The notes: a model not told the origin generated them from the sequence alone. Numbered from the stretch's first letter, positions 1-9,491 are shown. The stretch: DNA of 57,722 nucleotides from Lachnospiraceae bacterium (GCA_017550165.1 JAFZQH010000004.1:1-57722); one strand, 5' to 3'. Program-made: numbers and translations.

Positions 1-298
1 GAAGCGGACGCAAGGCCTCCTTTTTAAAGAAAAGGATGACAACACTGAGGAAACTATGATAGAATGACCACACAATTCTTTATCAGATCATTTGAGGAGA
101 ACTCTATCCTCTTGTTTCCGAAAGTATACATACACTATCGAACCGGAATGAAAGCATGGTATCTTTGTAAAACATGTGTTATAATAATGTTGCTTGGGAC
201 CGGAGCATCATTTTCAGGTGCATTCAATTAAATACGGGGAACTAAAGGTAAATTGTTGTGAATACTGCTGGCTCTTTTACAGAGAAGGAGGTTTTTTG
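1..298 (+). promoter_or_regulatory. Upstream region with extended -10 promoter for the FIST-GGDEF gene
   Basis: No gene is seen in the first 298 bases. TATAAT at 180-185 is preceded by TG at 177-178, an extended -10, with no good -35. It leaves a leader of roughly 110 nt before the GTG at 299, which is preceded by AAGGAGG. Nothing else is recognised in this stretch. Confidence 0.5.
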
Positions 299-2116
299 GT
301 GAAGCAGTTTTTGGAACAGATTTACGATGAGGGCTCTTTAGTTTGTTCTATTGACAGGCTGGCAGAATGGGTTAAAGAACCTTTATCTTCGGACAGAAGG
401 AAGGATAGCACCCTTCTGATCCATCTTTTTTGCGGCATCAGCGACAGGGATTTTGCCCAAAAGGTCGTTGATTCCCTTAGTCATGCCTTCCCGGAAGCGG
501 AGATCGCCGGGATCGTATCCAACGGTGAGATCATAGACGGAACAATATCGCAGCAGTGTATCTTGATGTCTGCTATTCTTTTTGAGCAATCCACCATAAG
601 CGTTGTAGCATTTACGGGAGATTCCTTCAGTGCCCGTTCAGTGGGGGAGACCCTGCTTTCCATTGCGCTGGAGACACCGGATCTGAAAGCCCTGGAGCTT
701 TTAATGAACGGAAAAATGCTGGGCTTTGCGGAGGTATACGGGTGTCTGAACAAGTGTGACGTAGACCTGCCATTTTTCGGCGGCTATGCAATGGGGCATG
801 ATATCGATAAGGATCCCACATTTCTTTTAACAAAATACGGTGTGATAGATGATGGTCTTGTTGCTGTACTCTACAGCGGTAAGGACCTCCATGTGGATGC
901 GGGCAGGACTACAGGCTGGAAGAAGCTTGGCCGGCCTTTTACTGTTACAGGGGCAGAGGGCAGGAAGCTGATCAGTATGAACGGCATTCCGGCTTATCAG
1001 TTATATGACAGTTTTTTAAAATTTCCCAATGATGAAGTTCTATCCCGGTATGCCCTGGAATTCCCCCTGATCATCCAGAAGGGAAAAATGGAGCTTCTAA
1101 GGCACCCTCAGGAGAGACTTGAGGATGATTCAATAATGCTGGACGGCAGTGTAAGTGAGAAGATGAGCATATATCTCTCCTACGGTGATCCCTCTACCAT
1201 CATTGAAAGGATCAACAGGCGATGCAATCATATCCGTGATTTTGAGCCTGAAGCCATACTTCTTTACTCCTGTTACGGCAGGAAGAACTACTGGGGCAAC
1301 TTTATAGACTGGGAGATGGAACCCTTTCAGAAACTGGCCTGCACAGGCGGAGGCTGCATCGGCGGGCAGATCATGCGTAATCACCAGACGGGAAGAGTGA
1401 TAGAACACAGACTTACCCTGCTTTCCGTTGCCATGCGAGAGGGGGAGAAGAAGAATATACCCCTGCCAAGCTGCCAGGTAGATGAGGCCATATTAAAGGG
1501 CAGGACTTCCCTGATCAACCGTATGTCCACCCTTGTGGAAAATACGGTTCTGGAGCTTCAAAAGAGTATAGACTCCCTCCAGGAAATGAACGAGAAACTG
1601 GAGGAGGCTAACAGGGAACTTCACCGAGTTGCAGTTACGGACGCCCTGACGGGCCTGTATAATCGAAGGGAGATAGAACGATTGATCCATAGTGCCCTTT
1701 TGGCATTAAATGATCCAGGTAAAGAACTTTCACTTATTATGCTGGACATAGATTATTTCAAGAAGGTTAATGACACCTATGGTCACGACGTGGGAGACAT
1801 TGTAATAAAGGATGTGGCAGCCATCATAAAATCTTTTGTAAATGATTCCTCCGGCCAAGCTGCGGGAAGATGGGGCGGAGAAGAGTTTTTCCTGCTTCTG
1901 CCCGGCAAAGGCATTAAGGAGGCCGCCTCTATCGCAGAGGAGCTGAGGAAAACTGTTGAAGCCCATGAATTCGGGACCGCAGGCCATAAAACAGTAAGTC
2001 TCGGAGTAGTCAGCGTAAATGCCGCCTCTGATTATCTGGGAATCTTCACCCGTGCAGACCAGGCTCTTTATGAAGCCAAGGAAGGCGGCAGGAACCGGGT
2101 AGTGATAGCAAAATAA
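299..2116 (+). CDS. FIST-domain diguanylate cyclase (GGDEF)
   Basis: Predicted soluble diguanylate cyclase of 605 aa with no membrane segments. The first ~340 residues look like a FIST sensor (FIST_N plus FIST_C), a family proposed to bind small ligands such as amino acids. A coiled coil follows (about 400-440) and then a GGDEF domain (about 445-605). The signature is GRWGGEEF near residue 526, so the catalytic GGEEF is intact. The RxxD inhibitory site expected just upstream is not visible. The GTG start is chosen because AAGGAGG lies 8 nt before it. An upstream in-frame TTG at 194 would have to translate through that ribosome site and lies only 9 nt after the -10. It is followed by the convergent exonuclease gene with 6 bp between. 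Confidence 0.85.
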   Translation: MKQFLEQIYDEGSLVCSIDRLAEWVKEPLSSDRRKDSTLLIHLFCGISDRDFAQKVVDSLSHAFPEAEIAGIVSNGEIIDGTISQQCILMSAILFEQSTISVVAFTGDSFSARSVGETLLSIALETPDLKALELLMNGKMLGFAEVYGCLNKCDVDLPFFGGYAMGHDIDKDPTFLLTKYGVIDDGLVAVLYSGKDLHVDAGRTTGWKKLGRPFTVTGAEGRKLISMNGIPAYQLYDSFLKFPNDEVLSRYALEFPLIIQKGKMELLRHPQERLEDDSIMLDGSVSEKMSIYLSYGDPSTIIERINRRCNHIRDFEPEAILLYSCYGRKNYWGNFIDWEMEPFQKLACTGGGCIGGQIMRNHQTGRVIEHRLTLLSVAMREGEKKNIPLPSCQVDEAILKGRTSLINRMSTLVENTVLELQKSIDSLQEMNEKLEEANRELHRVAVTDALTGLYNRREIERLIHSALLALNDPGKELSLIMLDIDYFKKVNDTYGHDVGDIVIKDVAAIIKSFVNDSSGQAAGRWGGEEFFLLLPGKGIKEAASIAEELRKTVEAHEFGTAGHKTVSLGVVSVNAASDYLGIFTRADQALYEAKEGGRNRVVIAK

Positions 2117-2122
2117 AAGAAA

Positions 2123-2950
2123 CTATATTTCGATCTCAAGAATGATGGGTCCGTGGTCCTGACGACTGCCGGAATCCATCATTTCTGATTTTTTAACAGC
2201 GTCTTTGATCCGGTCGCTTACGATGAAGTAGTCGATCCTCCAGCCGGAGTTGTTGATCTTGCTGGTCTTGACCCGCTGCGCCCACCAGGAATATACCCCT
2301 TCCACATTGCCGTGTATGTGGCGGAAGCTGTCAATGAATCCTTTGGAAAGAAGATTGGTAAAGCCGGCTCGTTCTTCATCCGTAAAACCGGCTGACATAT
2401 GGTTGGAATCGGGATTGGCCAGGTCGATCTCTTCGTGAGCGACATTGTAATCACCGCAGGCTATGACCGGCTTGGCCTTATCAAGTCCCGAGAGATAGTC
2501 TGCGTACAGCCTGTCCCACTCCTGGCGCTGTGCCAGCCTTTTAAGACCGTCACCGGCATTGGGGGTATAGACATTTACAAAAAAGAATTTATCAAATTCA
2601 AGGGTAAGGAGACGGCCCTCATTATCCATGGTATCGGGGGCTCCGAGAAGGGGAATCTGTTTTTTGGCCTTCATTTCCTTCTTATACAGAACCATGGTCC
2701 CTGCATAGCCCTTCTTGGCAGGGGGGGTCGAACTGACCCATTCAACAGCATGCTTCGGGAAGTATTCCGAAAGCTTTTCCAGATGTTTGGAGGAGGGACC
2801 TTCGGCAGGAAGCTTGGTCTCCTGAATGGCGATGATGTCTGCATCCGCTTTTGCAACGGTCTCCAGTACATCTCTTGAAAGCTGCGCCCTTGGAGAATCA
2901 GATGTAAGGGCCGCGTTGATCGAATCTATGTTCCAGGATATAAATCTCAT
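2123..2950 (-). CDS. exoA: Exodeoxyribonuclease III (AP endonuclease)
   Basis: Cytoplasmic base-excision repair enzyme of the EEP nuclease family (ExoA/XthA), cutting DNA 5' of abasic sites and digesting 3' ends. 275 aa, a normal length. Visible motifs in order are ISWNIDSINAA at the start, IQETKLP (metal-binding Glu), NVYTPNAGDG, CGDYNVAHEEIDLANP, WRIDYFIVSD and the terminal QDHGPI (catalytic Asp-His). The start at 2950 is preceded by AGGAAGGAG; a longer reading to 3013 adds residues unlike the family. It is monocistronic, convergent with the FIST-GGDEF gene and divergent from the alarmone synthetase. Confidence 0.93.
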   Translation of the reverse strand: MRFISWNIDSINAALTSDSPRAQLSRDVLETVAKADADIIAIQETKLPAEGPSSKHLEKLSEYFPKHAVEWVSSTPPAKKGYAGTMVLYKKEMKAKKQIPLLGAPDTMDNEGRLLTLEFDKFFFVNVYTPNAGDGLKRLAQRQEWDRLYADYLSGLDKAKPVIACGDYNVAHEEIDLANPDSNHMSAGFTDEERAGFTNLLSKGFIDSFRHIHGNVEGVYSWWAQRVKTSKINNSGWRIDYFIVSDRIKDAVKKSEMMDSGSRQDHGPIILEIEI

Positions 2951-2990
2951 GTTATTACTCCTTCCTGTGAGGATCAGTGATGACGGTATC

Positions 2991-3016
2991 ATTATAACAC
3001 ATTGTTCACACAATGT
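2991..3016 (-). promoter_or_regulatory. exoA promoter with inverted repeat
   Basis: On the minus strand TATAAT (plus positions 2991-2996) is preceded by TGT, an extended -10. Just upstream, at 2999-3016, lies a perfect inverted repeat ACATTGT-TCAC-ACAATGT (7-bp arms, 4-nt spacer) where a repressor or activator could bind. It does not match the Firmicutes LexA box (CGAAC-N4-GTTCG). Confidence 0.45.
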
Positions 3017-3080
3017 TCATACATGAGAGTTTTTTCAGAAAATACATAGAATACAAGGGATTTCCATTACAGCAGGGCAT

Positions 3081-3109
3081 TTGACATCGTCCCCCCCGTG
3101 TGATATTAA
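3081..3109 (+). promoter_or_regulatory. Promoter of the alarmone synthetase operon
   Basis: TTGACA at 3081-3086, a 17-bp spacer containing a C7 run, and TATTAA at 3104-3109. Leader of about 27 nt to the ATG at 3142, with GGGAAGGA as ribosome site. Confidence 0.6.
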
Positions 3110-3141
3110 GTATTTAAACACTTGGGAAGGACATTTGCGTT

Positions 3142-3741
3142 ATGGATATATACGGTTCTTACAGGCCGGTGATCGAGGGCATTATGAACAAGCTGGCTGC
3201 CCTGATAGAATCTTCCGGACATCGGGAATCAGGCGAGAAACTCTACGAACACCTAATCTATCGCATCAAAGATGATGAGAGTATGCGGGAGAAGCTTAAG
3301 GCGGGCGGGTTTGCCGAGAATGAGTATAACGCCCTCAGGGAGATGACGGATGCCATAGGCCTCAGGGTGGTCTGCCTCTTCATAGACGATGTATACGAAT
3401 GCGTTGAGCTTATCCGTGCTCTTCCCGGCTGCAGTGTGATAAATGAGAAAGATTATATACAAAACGCCAAGCCCAATGGTTATCGCAGCTATCATATGAT
3501 ACTGGATGTGACTTCCGAAGCGCCGGATGTGGAGGGGAATGTCCCCGGTCATTTCTTTGCGGAGGTTCAGCTTCGGACCATAGCCATGGACACGTGGGCT
3601 GCCCTGGAGCATGAGATGAGGTATAAGAAGGATATAAGCAACCAGAAAATGATAGAACAGGAGCTTCGCAGGTGTGCCAACGATCTGGCGGCATGTGACG
3701 TATCCATGCAGACCCTGAGGAAGATAATCCGGGCACAGTAG
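3142..3741 (+). CDS. Small alarmone synthetase (RelA/SpoT domain protein)
   Basis: Predicted single-domain (p)ppGpp synthetase of the RelP/RelQ type, transferring pyrophosphate from ATP to GDP/GTP. 199 aa; only the synthetase domain is present, with no HD hydrolase, TGS or ACT region, as usual for Firmicutes small synthetases. Visible motifs are RIKDDESMREKL (ATP-binding loop, about residues 47-58), AIGLRVVCLFIDDVYE, AKPNGYRSYH and EVQLRTIAMDTWAALEHEMRYK split across the GTP-side catalytic region. RelP versus RelQ cannot be decided by eye. The response-regulator gene starts 25 bp downstream, so alarmone synthesis may be co-transcribed with a two-component system. Confidence 0.88.
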   Translation: MDIYGSYRPVIEGIMNKLAALIESSGHRESGEKLYEHLIYRIKDDESMREKLKAGGFAENEYNALREMTDAIGLRVVCLFIDDVYECVELIRALPGCSVINEKDYIQNAKPNGYRSYHMILDVTSEAPDVEGNVPGHFFAEVQLRTIAMDTWAALEHEMRYKKDISNQKMIEQELRRCANDLAACDVSMQTLRKIIRAQ

Positions 3742-3766
3742 ATTAATGATTTGGAGATGATCGCTC

Positions 3767-4435
3767 TTGAAGATACTTTTTGCCGAAGATGAGGCAGACT
3801 TACAGGATGTTGTGAAGACCTATCTTGAATACCAGGGTCACCATGTAACAGCCGTGGATAACGGCGCGGAAGCAGTAGATATGACAAAAACAGATGCTTA
3901 TGATGCAATAGTCATGGATATAATGATGCCGGTGATGGACGGGATAAGCGCCATGAAGAAGATCCGGGAATCGGGCAATACGATCCCGGCCATTTTCCTT
4001 ACAGCCAAATCCCAGGTTGAAGACCGCATAGAAGGTTTGGATGCAGGTGCGGATGATTATCTGACCAAGCCATTTTCCATGGAGGAATTAAATGCGAGAC
4101 TGCGTGCCCTTCATCGCCGGATGAGGGATTACAAGGTGCGTACCCTGACATACGGCAATCTGGAACTGGATACGGAGCAGTCGGAGCTTAAGGCGGTGAA
4201 TACCATAAGCCTGGCCCTTAAGGAGGTAAAGCTCTTAGGCTATATGATAGCTCACGCAGGTCAAGATGTAACTGCGGGTGAACTGCTGGATGAGGTGTGG
4301 CCCGGGGAAGACGCAGGAGATGATATGGTGGAGATGTACATTTCCTTCCTTCGCGGCAAGCTGGAGTCAGTTCAGGCCAACGTGACGATCATGGGAGACC
4401 GTGAAAGGCCTTTCCGTTTAATGGAGACAATATGA
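3767..4435 (+). CDS. OmpR-family response regulator
   Basis: Two-component transcription regulator of 222 aa. Receiver domain at residues 1-115: acidic pocket AEDEAD near residues 6-11, phospho-acceptor Asp51 in MDIMMP, LTAK switch and DDYLTKPF. A C-terminal winged-helix DNA-binding domain (about 125-220) follows. TTG start, supported by GGAGATGA 8 nt upstream and by the receiver domain beginning at once. Cognate kinase starts one base after its stop codon. Confidence 0.9.
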   Translation: MKILFAEDEADLQDVVKTYLEYQGHHVTAVDNGAEAVDMTKTDAYDAIVMDIMMPVMDGISAMKKIRESGNTIPAIFLTAKSQVEDRIEGLDAGADDYLTKPFSMEELNARLRALHRRMRDYKVRTLTYGNLELDTEQSELKAVNTISLALKEVKLLGYMIAHAGQDVTAGELLDEVWPGEDAGDDMVEMYISFLRGKLESVQANVTIMGDRERPFRLMETI

Positions 4436-4436
4436 T

Positions 4437-5651
4437 ATGCTTAAGAAACTCAGACGCAAATTCATGTGGGTGTCAACCCTTGTGCTGGTGGCGGTCATTG
4501 TAGCGGTAATGGGGATCGTATACTGGATCACTTCAAGTGCCATTATGACTGAGACCAGGATCCTTATGGAAGAGATCCTTGAAAATGATGGTAACCTTCC
4601 CGGGCAGGGAGAATTCAACCCCAGACAGGACCCCTTCACGGCTCTTAACCAGGAGTCCATATATGAGACAAGGTATTTTACTGCACTGGTCGGCAATTCC
4701 GATACCCGTATAACCCACATCAACATCGCCATGAAAGAGGACGCGGCTAAGGATATAGCTGAAAAAGTCTATAAGAAAAACAGCGACTACGGGTCTACCT
4801 CCATGCTGGGGGGCAGACGGCTTAACTATATGAAAAAGACCAGGACGGATGGAAGCACACTGATAGTTCTTCTGGACACCACCAGCCGGTTTTCCCTGAT
4901 CCACAGGATCATGATGTTCCTGTCCATGCTGTGGCTTGCGGTGGTAGTATTATATATCCTGATCATGGGGCGCTATTCCAAGAAACTGCTCAGGCCCTTC
5001 GTTGAAAATGATGAAAGGCAGAAGCGTTTTATCACGAATGCCAGTCACGAGCTTAAGACCCCCCTGGCAGTCATTTCCTCCAACACTGAGATGACGGAAG
5101 CATTAACCGGCAGGACGAAATGGACGGAGAGCACCATGCGGCAGGTGACCAGGCTCCGGGACCTTATCGAGAACCTGGTGGTCCTGTCCCGGCTTGACGA
5201 GATGCAGGAACCCCGGTTATCCGATATCGATCTGTCGGCAGCGGTGACTGAGACTGTGGAGCCCTTCAGAAGCCTGATCGAAGCCTCCGGAAAGCAACTG
5301 ATCATTGACGTTGATCCCGGGGTTAAGTCCAGGTCCGAAAAACGAAGCTTCACGCAGATTCTGTCCATCCTTATGGATAATGCCGTGAAATACTGTGATG
5401 AGGGAGGACAGATAGTTGTAAGCCTTAAGGGTAAGAAACTTTCCGTCTCCAATACATACGCAGACGGAAAGGATGTGGATTATTCAAGGTTCTTTGAACG
5501 CTTCTACCGGGAAGACGAATCCCACAATTCCGCAAAAGCGGGTTTCGGGATAGGTCTTTCCATGGCGAAGGAAATGGCCGAAAGACTGGGAGGGACCATA
5601 AAGGTCACGTATTCCTGTGATATGATATCTTTTAACGTGGAACTGATCTGA
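4437..5651 (+). CDS. Sensor histidine kinase
   Basis: Membrane sensor kinase, 404 aa, partner of the preceding OmpR regulator. Two membrane segments (about residues 10-32 and 158-177) flank an extracytoplasmic sensor of about 125 residues with no domain I recognise. HisKA follows with the H-box ITNASHELKTPL (phospho-His204), then the ATPase domain with DNAVKY (N-box), FFERFYREDESH and GFGIGLSMAKEM (G-box). No clear HAMP is seen between TM2 and the H-box. The signal is unknown. Confidence 0.9.
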   Translation: MLKKLRRKFMWVSTLVLVAVIVAVMGIVYWITSSAIMTETRILMEEILENDGNLPGQGEFNPRQDPFTALNQESIYETRYFTALVGNSDTRITHINIAMKEDAAKDIAEKVYKKNSDYGSTSMLGGRRLNYMKKTRTDGSTLIVLLDTTSRFSLIHRIMMFLSMLWLAVVVLYILIMGRYSKKLLRPFVENDERQKRFITNASHELKTPLAVISSNTEMTEALTGRTKWTESTMRQVTRLRDLIENLVVLSRLDEMQEPRLSDIDLSAAVTETVEPFRSLIEASGKQLIIDVDPGVKSRSEKRSFTQILSILMDNAVKYCDEGGQIVVSLKGKKLSVSNTYADGKDVDYSRFFERFYREDESHNSAKAGFGIGLSMAKEMAERLGGTIKVTYSCDMISFNVELI

Positions 5652-5685
5652 AAAACAATGATAGCGAAGATAACATATCATGTGC

Positions 5686-5691
5686 TATAAT
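5686..5691 (+). promoter_or_regulatory. Extended -10 for the GGDEF-EAL gene
   Basis: TG-C-TATAAT at 5683-5691. It rules out an upstream ATG at 5694, three bases after the -10, and supports the ATG at 5730. Confidence 0.5.
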
Positions 5692-5729
5692 GAATGCGAT
5701 ACTATATGACCCATCATGAAAGAGGTAAT

Positions 5730-7469
5730 ATGGCAGAGAGCAGGAAAGCCTTTATAGAAAAGTACAAGTATCCGGATGCTGTCGACGGTATGTCGAAAGT
5801 AGAGAAAAGCAAAGCAGACTGGATGCTCAGGGAACTGGCTGAGGTCACCCATAAGGTGGGTGAATATGACCGGGATAGATATCTGCGGCTTATTAATGAG
5901 ATCTGCAATACCTATCATATTGCCAGAGGAGATTCGGAATTCTTCACGGACATAGCCAAAGAAAAAGCCGGAGAAGGAGAGATTTTCTGCGATTTCGACA
6001 ACGGCAAAGAAAGGGTCATGCTTCTCAGGAACCGCATTCTTACCCTCTCAGGTGCTGTTATCACCGGAACCCTATATATAGAAGCAGATGCCGAACCTCT
6101 TACCAGAGAGGATCTGGATAATCTTGATCTGATGATCTGCCTCATCATTGCATTTATCTCCCGCATGAGGCTTCAGAAGACGGTTGAGAAATACATGTTT
6201 GCAGATGATGCCGGTTATCCCAACATGCGGGCTTTTAAGAGACATCTGGTGAGCCTGATAGATGAGGATAAGCTGGGCGGAATGATCGCTGTTCATTTTG
6301 ACCTTCATAATTTCGGATTGATAAACCAGGAGGTCGGACGGCAGAACGGCGATACGGTCATGAGGAATTACTATGACATGGTATGGCATGCCATGGGTAA
6401 TGAGGGATTCCTTTGCCGTCTGGGCGGAGATAAGTTCCTGGGAGTATTACCTGAAGGGTCGAAGGACGAGGTGATCAAACTCTTTAAGGGAACTTCTGTT
6501 ATCTTCGATGATTCGGAACTGAAAAGAGTGAATATTTCAGCCAGTGCAGGCCTATACCCGATCCCCGTGGGGAAACCGGTAACCATTTCAGACGTTATGG
6601 ATAAGGTCATGATATCATCCATGGTGGCCAAACGGGAGGAGGATGAGTCCATCGTCTTCTTTGAAGAGAAGATGGAGAAGGGAAGAGAACATGTTAAACA
6701 GATAAGGAGCAGATTCCGCAAGGCGCTGGCAAAAGAAGAATTCAAGGTTTACTATCAGCCCAAGGTTGATATCAATACCAGGGAGGTTATCGGCGCTGAA
6801 GCACTCTGCAGATGGATATCCGACGGAAAAGTTGTTCCACCCATGGATTTCATTCCCGTGCTTGAACAAAACGGTGAGATATGTGAACTGGATTTTTACA
6901 TGCTGGATCATGTATGCAGAGATATCAGAAGATGGCTTGATGAGGGAAAGGACCCGGTCAGGATTTCGGTGAATTTTTCAAGAAATCATATGGCAGATAC
7001 TGATTTTTCGGATCAAGTCATCAAGATAGTAGATAACAACAATACTCCTCATAAATATGTTGAGGTAGAATTAACGGAGACCACCACCGATGTCAGGTTC
7101 CGTGATCTTAAACGTCTTGTGAGTGAGTTTAAAGATACGGATATTATCACGGCCGTTGATGATTTCGGGATAGGTTATTCATCTCTCAATATGATAAGGG
7201 AAGTGCCAATGGATGTCCTGAAGATCGACAGGTGCTTCCTTCCCACAGATGAAGATGACGAGAGGAGCACCACCAATCTTATGTTCAAGCATGTTGTATC
7301 CCTTGTTCAGGACATAGGGATGGAATGTGTTGTGGAGGGCCTTGAGACACCGAAACAGCTGGACCTGCTTAAAGAAAACAACTGCAGGATAGCTCAGGGC
7401 TTCTATTTTGACAAGCCTCTTCCTGTGGAAGAGTTTGAAAAGAGACTGGAGCAAAAGGTCTATCAGTAA
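5730..7469 (+). CDS. GGDEF-EAL protein, likely c-di-GMP phosphodiesterase
   Basis: 579 aa, soluble. The N-terminal ~150 residues have no recognised fold and may be a sensor. The GGDEF domain is degenerate: RLGGDKF near residue 232 replaces the catalytic GGDEF Glu with Lys, so cyclase activity is unlikely and the domain may be regulatory. The EAL domain (about 335-575) keeps the key residues: EAL at about 357, VNFSRNH, VELTETT, DDFGIGYSS at about 477, LKID, VVEGLET and the final AQGFYFDKPLP. It should therefore hydrolyse c-di-GMP to pGpG. The start is chosen for AAAGAGG 5 nt upstream and the position of the -10. Its stop is directly followed by a GGGGACGG palindrome. Confidence 0.9.
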   Translation: MAESRKAFIEKYKYPDAVDGMSKVEKSKADWMLRELAEVTHKVGEYDRDRYLRLINEICNTYHIARGDSEFFTDIAKEKAGEGEIFCDFDNGKERVMLLRNRILTLSGAVITGTLYIEADAEPLTREDLDNLDLMICLIIAFISRMRLQKTVEKYMFADDAGYPNMRAFKRHLVSLIDEDKLGGMIAVHFDLHNFGLINQEVGRQNGDTVMRNYYDMVWHAMGNEGFLCRLGGDKFLGVLPEGSKDEVIKLFKGTSVIFDDSELKRVNISASAGLYPIPVGKPVTISDVMDKVMISSMVAKREEDESIVFFEEKMEKGREHVKQIRSRFRKALAKEEFKVYYQPKVDINTREVIGAEALCRWISDGKVVPPMDFIPVLEQNGEICELDFYMLDHVCRDIRRWLDEGKDPVRISVNFSRNHMADTDFSDQVIKIVDNNNTPHKYVEVELTETTTDVRFRDLKRLVSEFKDTDIITAVDDFGIGYSSLNMIREVPMDVLKIDRCFLPTDEDDERSTTNLMFKHVVSLVQDIGMECVVEGLETPKQLDLLKENNCRIAQGFYFDKPLPVEEFEKRLEQKVYQ

Positions 7470-7503
7470 TGACAGGGGGACGGTCCATTTGTCACCCTGT
7501 CAC
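7470..7503. repeat. GGGGACGG palindromic repeat, copy R1
   Basis: TGACAGGGGGACGGTCC, then ATTTGTCA, at 7470-7494, with a second partial motif CCCTGTCA at 7495-7502. It lies between two convergent genes: it starts on the base after the EAL gene's stop, and its far side supplies the TGA stop of the capA-like gene on the minus strand. Confidence 0.75.
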
Positions 7504-8714
7504 ATTCCCCATATCTTTTTGCATAGCTCCCTGCAATACTCTGTTGAAAAGGTGGCATCCTGTTTTCTGATGGCGTTTTGCTGCCCCAACTCGGGCGTGT
7601 ACTCATTCAACGGATAAACGCTTATCTCATTGGGATCATCCGACACATGGCACACGATGGGGAGAATTTCATGGTCCGAAATGGCAACCTCTCCGTTCGG
7701 AGTTCTGGTCAGCGTGATCTCTGCCATTCCTCCCACCATACGGTTGGCAACGCCCGCGCCTGTTCCGGATGTCCAGTTGGCAAAGTTTCCAAGAGAATAG
7801 TAAACCAGCATGTCGCCATTCCCGTGATTATTGGTCCAATGCGCTCTGTCATTATCCTGAATCTCTTCTATGCCCTCAATGACATGGGGATGTGTACCCA
7901 GCACCAGATCAGCGCCGCCTTCCCTGAAAAGCTTAGTCCATTTCTTCTGAGATGCATCCACGTCCAGGCTGTATTCCGTTCCCCAGTGTGGACAGACTAT
8001 GGTGAAGTCGGCAAGAGTTTCAGCTTTCTTTAAGTCTTCCCGAACTCTCTTCTCTTCAAGCAGGTCCACTGCATAGGGCATATCCGATGGGATCGCTATC
8101 CCGTTAGTGCCATAGGTGTAATTAAGGATTGCGACCTTAATTCCGCATTTTTCAACCACACTTATCCGGGCCTGATCCTCATTACTGTCGTGTATTCCCG
8201 TTACTTCGATCTCCGGATGATTCTTCTCCCAGTATTCAAGGGCGTTCTTAACTCCCCTGCTGCCCTTGTCCAGCACATGATTGGTAGCATGGCAGACAAT
8301 GTCAAACCCTGCCCGGGCAAGAGAATCCGCAATCTCAAATGAGGCATTGAAGTTCGGGTAACCGCTTACTCCCAGTTCCTTTCCTCCGATTATGACCTCC
8401 TGGTTGACCAATGCCAGATCATTGCCGGATATTCTGCCTTTAAGATGCTCAAACAGAAAATCATAGTTATAGTTGCCGTCTTTGTCCTGAGCAGCGGCCT
8501 CCAGTGGATCATGAAGCAAAACATCTCCAACCATGCATATGGTGAGAGTGTCATTTTCCTCAGGTACTTCCGAAGACGATGCATCCGTTTGTTTCAAACT
8601 GATTGCCTTTGATGTTTCGGAGGATACAGTTTTGACAGAAGTGCTTTTTACGCAACCCGACAGGCAAATGATCACCGCAATCAAAACAACCGTATAAGTA
8701 TACCAACGCCGCAT
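7500..8714 (-). CDS. CapA/PgsA-like lipoprotein, metallophosphatase fold
   Basis: 404 aa lipoprotein of the CapA family (poly-gamma-glutamate capsule biosynthesis protein type), with a calcineurin-like fold outside the membrane. N-terminal signal with lipobox LSGC (Cys21). Family motifs are MVGDVLLHDPL, NQEV, CHATNHVLDKG, CPHWGTEY and GTHPHVIEGIEEI. Many members have no capsule role, so the substrate is open. Start at 8714 with AAGGTGA as ribosome site, overlapping the stop of the upstream DUF169 gene; the two are probably co-transcribed. The TGA stop lies in repeat R1. Confidence 0.85.
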   Translation of the reverse strand: MRRWYTYTVVLIAVIICLSGCVKSTSVKTVSSETSKAISLKQTDASSSEVPEENDTLTICMVGDVLLHDPLEAAAQDKDGNYNYDFLFEHLKGRISGNDLALVNQEVIIGGKELGVSGYPNFNASFEIADSLARAGFDIVCHATNHVLDKGSRGVKNALEYWEKNHPEIEVTGIHDSNEDQARISVVEKCGIKVAILNYTYGTNGIAIPSDMPYAVDLLEEKRVREDLKKAETLADFTIVCPHWGTEYSLDVDASQKKWTKLFREGGADLVLGTHPHVIEGIEEIQDNDRAHWTNNHGNGDMLVYYSLGNFANWTSGTGAGVANRMVGGMAEITLTRTPNGEVAISDHEILPIVCHVSDDPNEISVYPLNEYTPELGQQNAIRKQDATFSTEYCRELCKKIWGM

Positions 8715-8720
8715 ACTCTG

Positions 8721-9491
8721 TCACCTTAGATCCACTGTGCTTCCTATGGCTTTGGCCATCTCCTGCCAATGAGCCATGCGCTTTGCCAGTTCCGCTTTGC
8801 TTTCCTCGTCTTCTCTGAAAGCGATCAGAGTCCAATCCATCTCCTCTAATGCCTGGAAAAACTCAGGCATCTTATGATAGGGTATGGATATCATCCTCAG
8901 TCCTGCCGGATATGCCTTGCGGCGCTTTAATCCGTGATAGAACCCGGTGGTTATATGGTTAACCTTTCCTGAGATTATGGGATATGCATACATCCAGCTG
9001 CAGCTTATGACAGGAGATGATTTGGATTCCCATAAGTCTCCCGAGATATATGATGTAGCTCTCATAATGATATCAGCCTGGGGAAGATCGGCCACAAAGA
9101 ACAGAAGCTCCGGATCATAGTCACAGCTTTCCACAGGACAGAATTCCACATAATTGACAGTATTCGGCTCCAGTATCGGAAGCTGCTGATAAAGCTGCCT
9201 ATTCCCCATGGGAGTCTTAAAGCATCCGAAATCGAAACCGGCCTGTCCGCTGGCTGTAACCGGCGGCTTGTCTATCATGCCCATCGCCAGTTTACCGTAG
9301 CAGGCATCATCATTTACATCGATATAAAAATGCTTCTTCGTATCCTGAGCGTATTTAACGTACTGGCAGAATGCAACCTTCTCCCCGTCATAGTGTGGAG
9401 CTGCCGGCTTTTCAAAACAGAAACGGATGGCAATGGCCGGGTATTCGAGTTCCAGTTTTGCGATCAATTCTTTATCTTTGTCTCTTAGCAT
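8721..9491 (-). CDS. DUF169 family protein
   Basis: 256 aa, soluble, resembling the DUF169 family of unknown function found in archaea and anaerobic bacteria. Visible features are a Cys-containing KVAFCQYVKYAQ, then DDACYGKLAMGM, CPVESCDYDPELLFF, and SSPVISCSWMYAYP. The several conserved cysteines could bind metal, but that is inference. Start chosen at 9491 because AAGGAGGG lies about 8 nt upstream; a longer reading to 9539 would read through that site. It is first in a two-gene minus-strand operon with the CapA-like gene and is divergent from the metal-uptake operon. Confidence 0.8.
   Translation of the reverse strand: MLRDKDKELIAKLELEYPAIAIRFCFEKPAAPHYDGEKVAFCQYVKYAQDTKKHFYIDVNDDACYGKLAMGMIDKPPVTASGQAGFDFGCFKTPMGNRQLYQQLPILEPNTVNYVEFCPVESCDYDPELLFFVADLPQADIIMRATSYISGDLWESKSSPVISCSWMYAYPIISGKVNHITTGFYHGLKRRKAYPAGLRMISIPYHKMPEFFQALEEMDWTLIAFREDEESKAELAKRMAHWQEMAKAIGSTVDLR

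Noticed and set aside
3006-3016. LexA/SOS box at exoA
   Set aside because: The sequence does not match the Firmicutes CGAAC-N4-GTTCG pattern.
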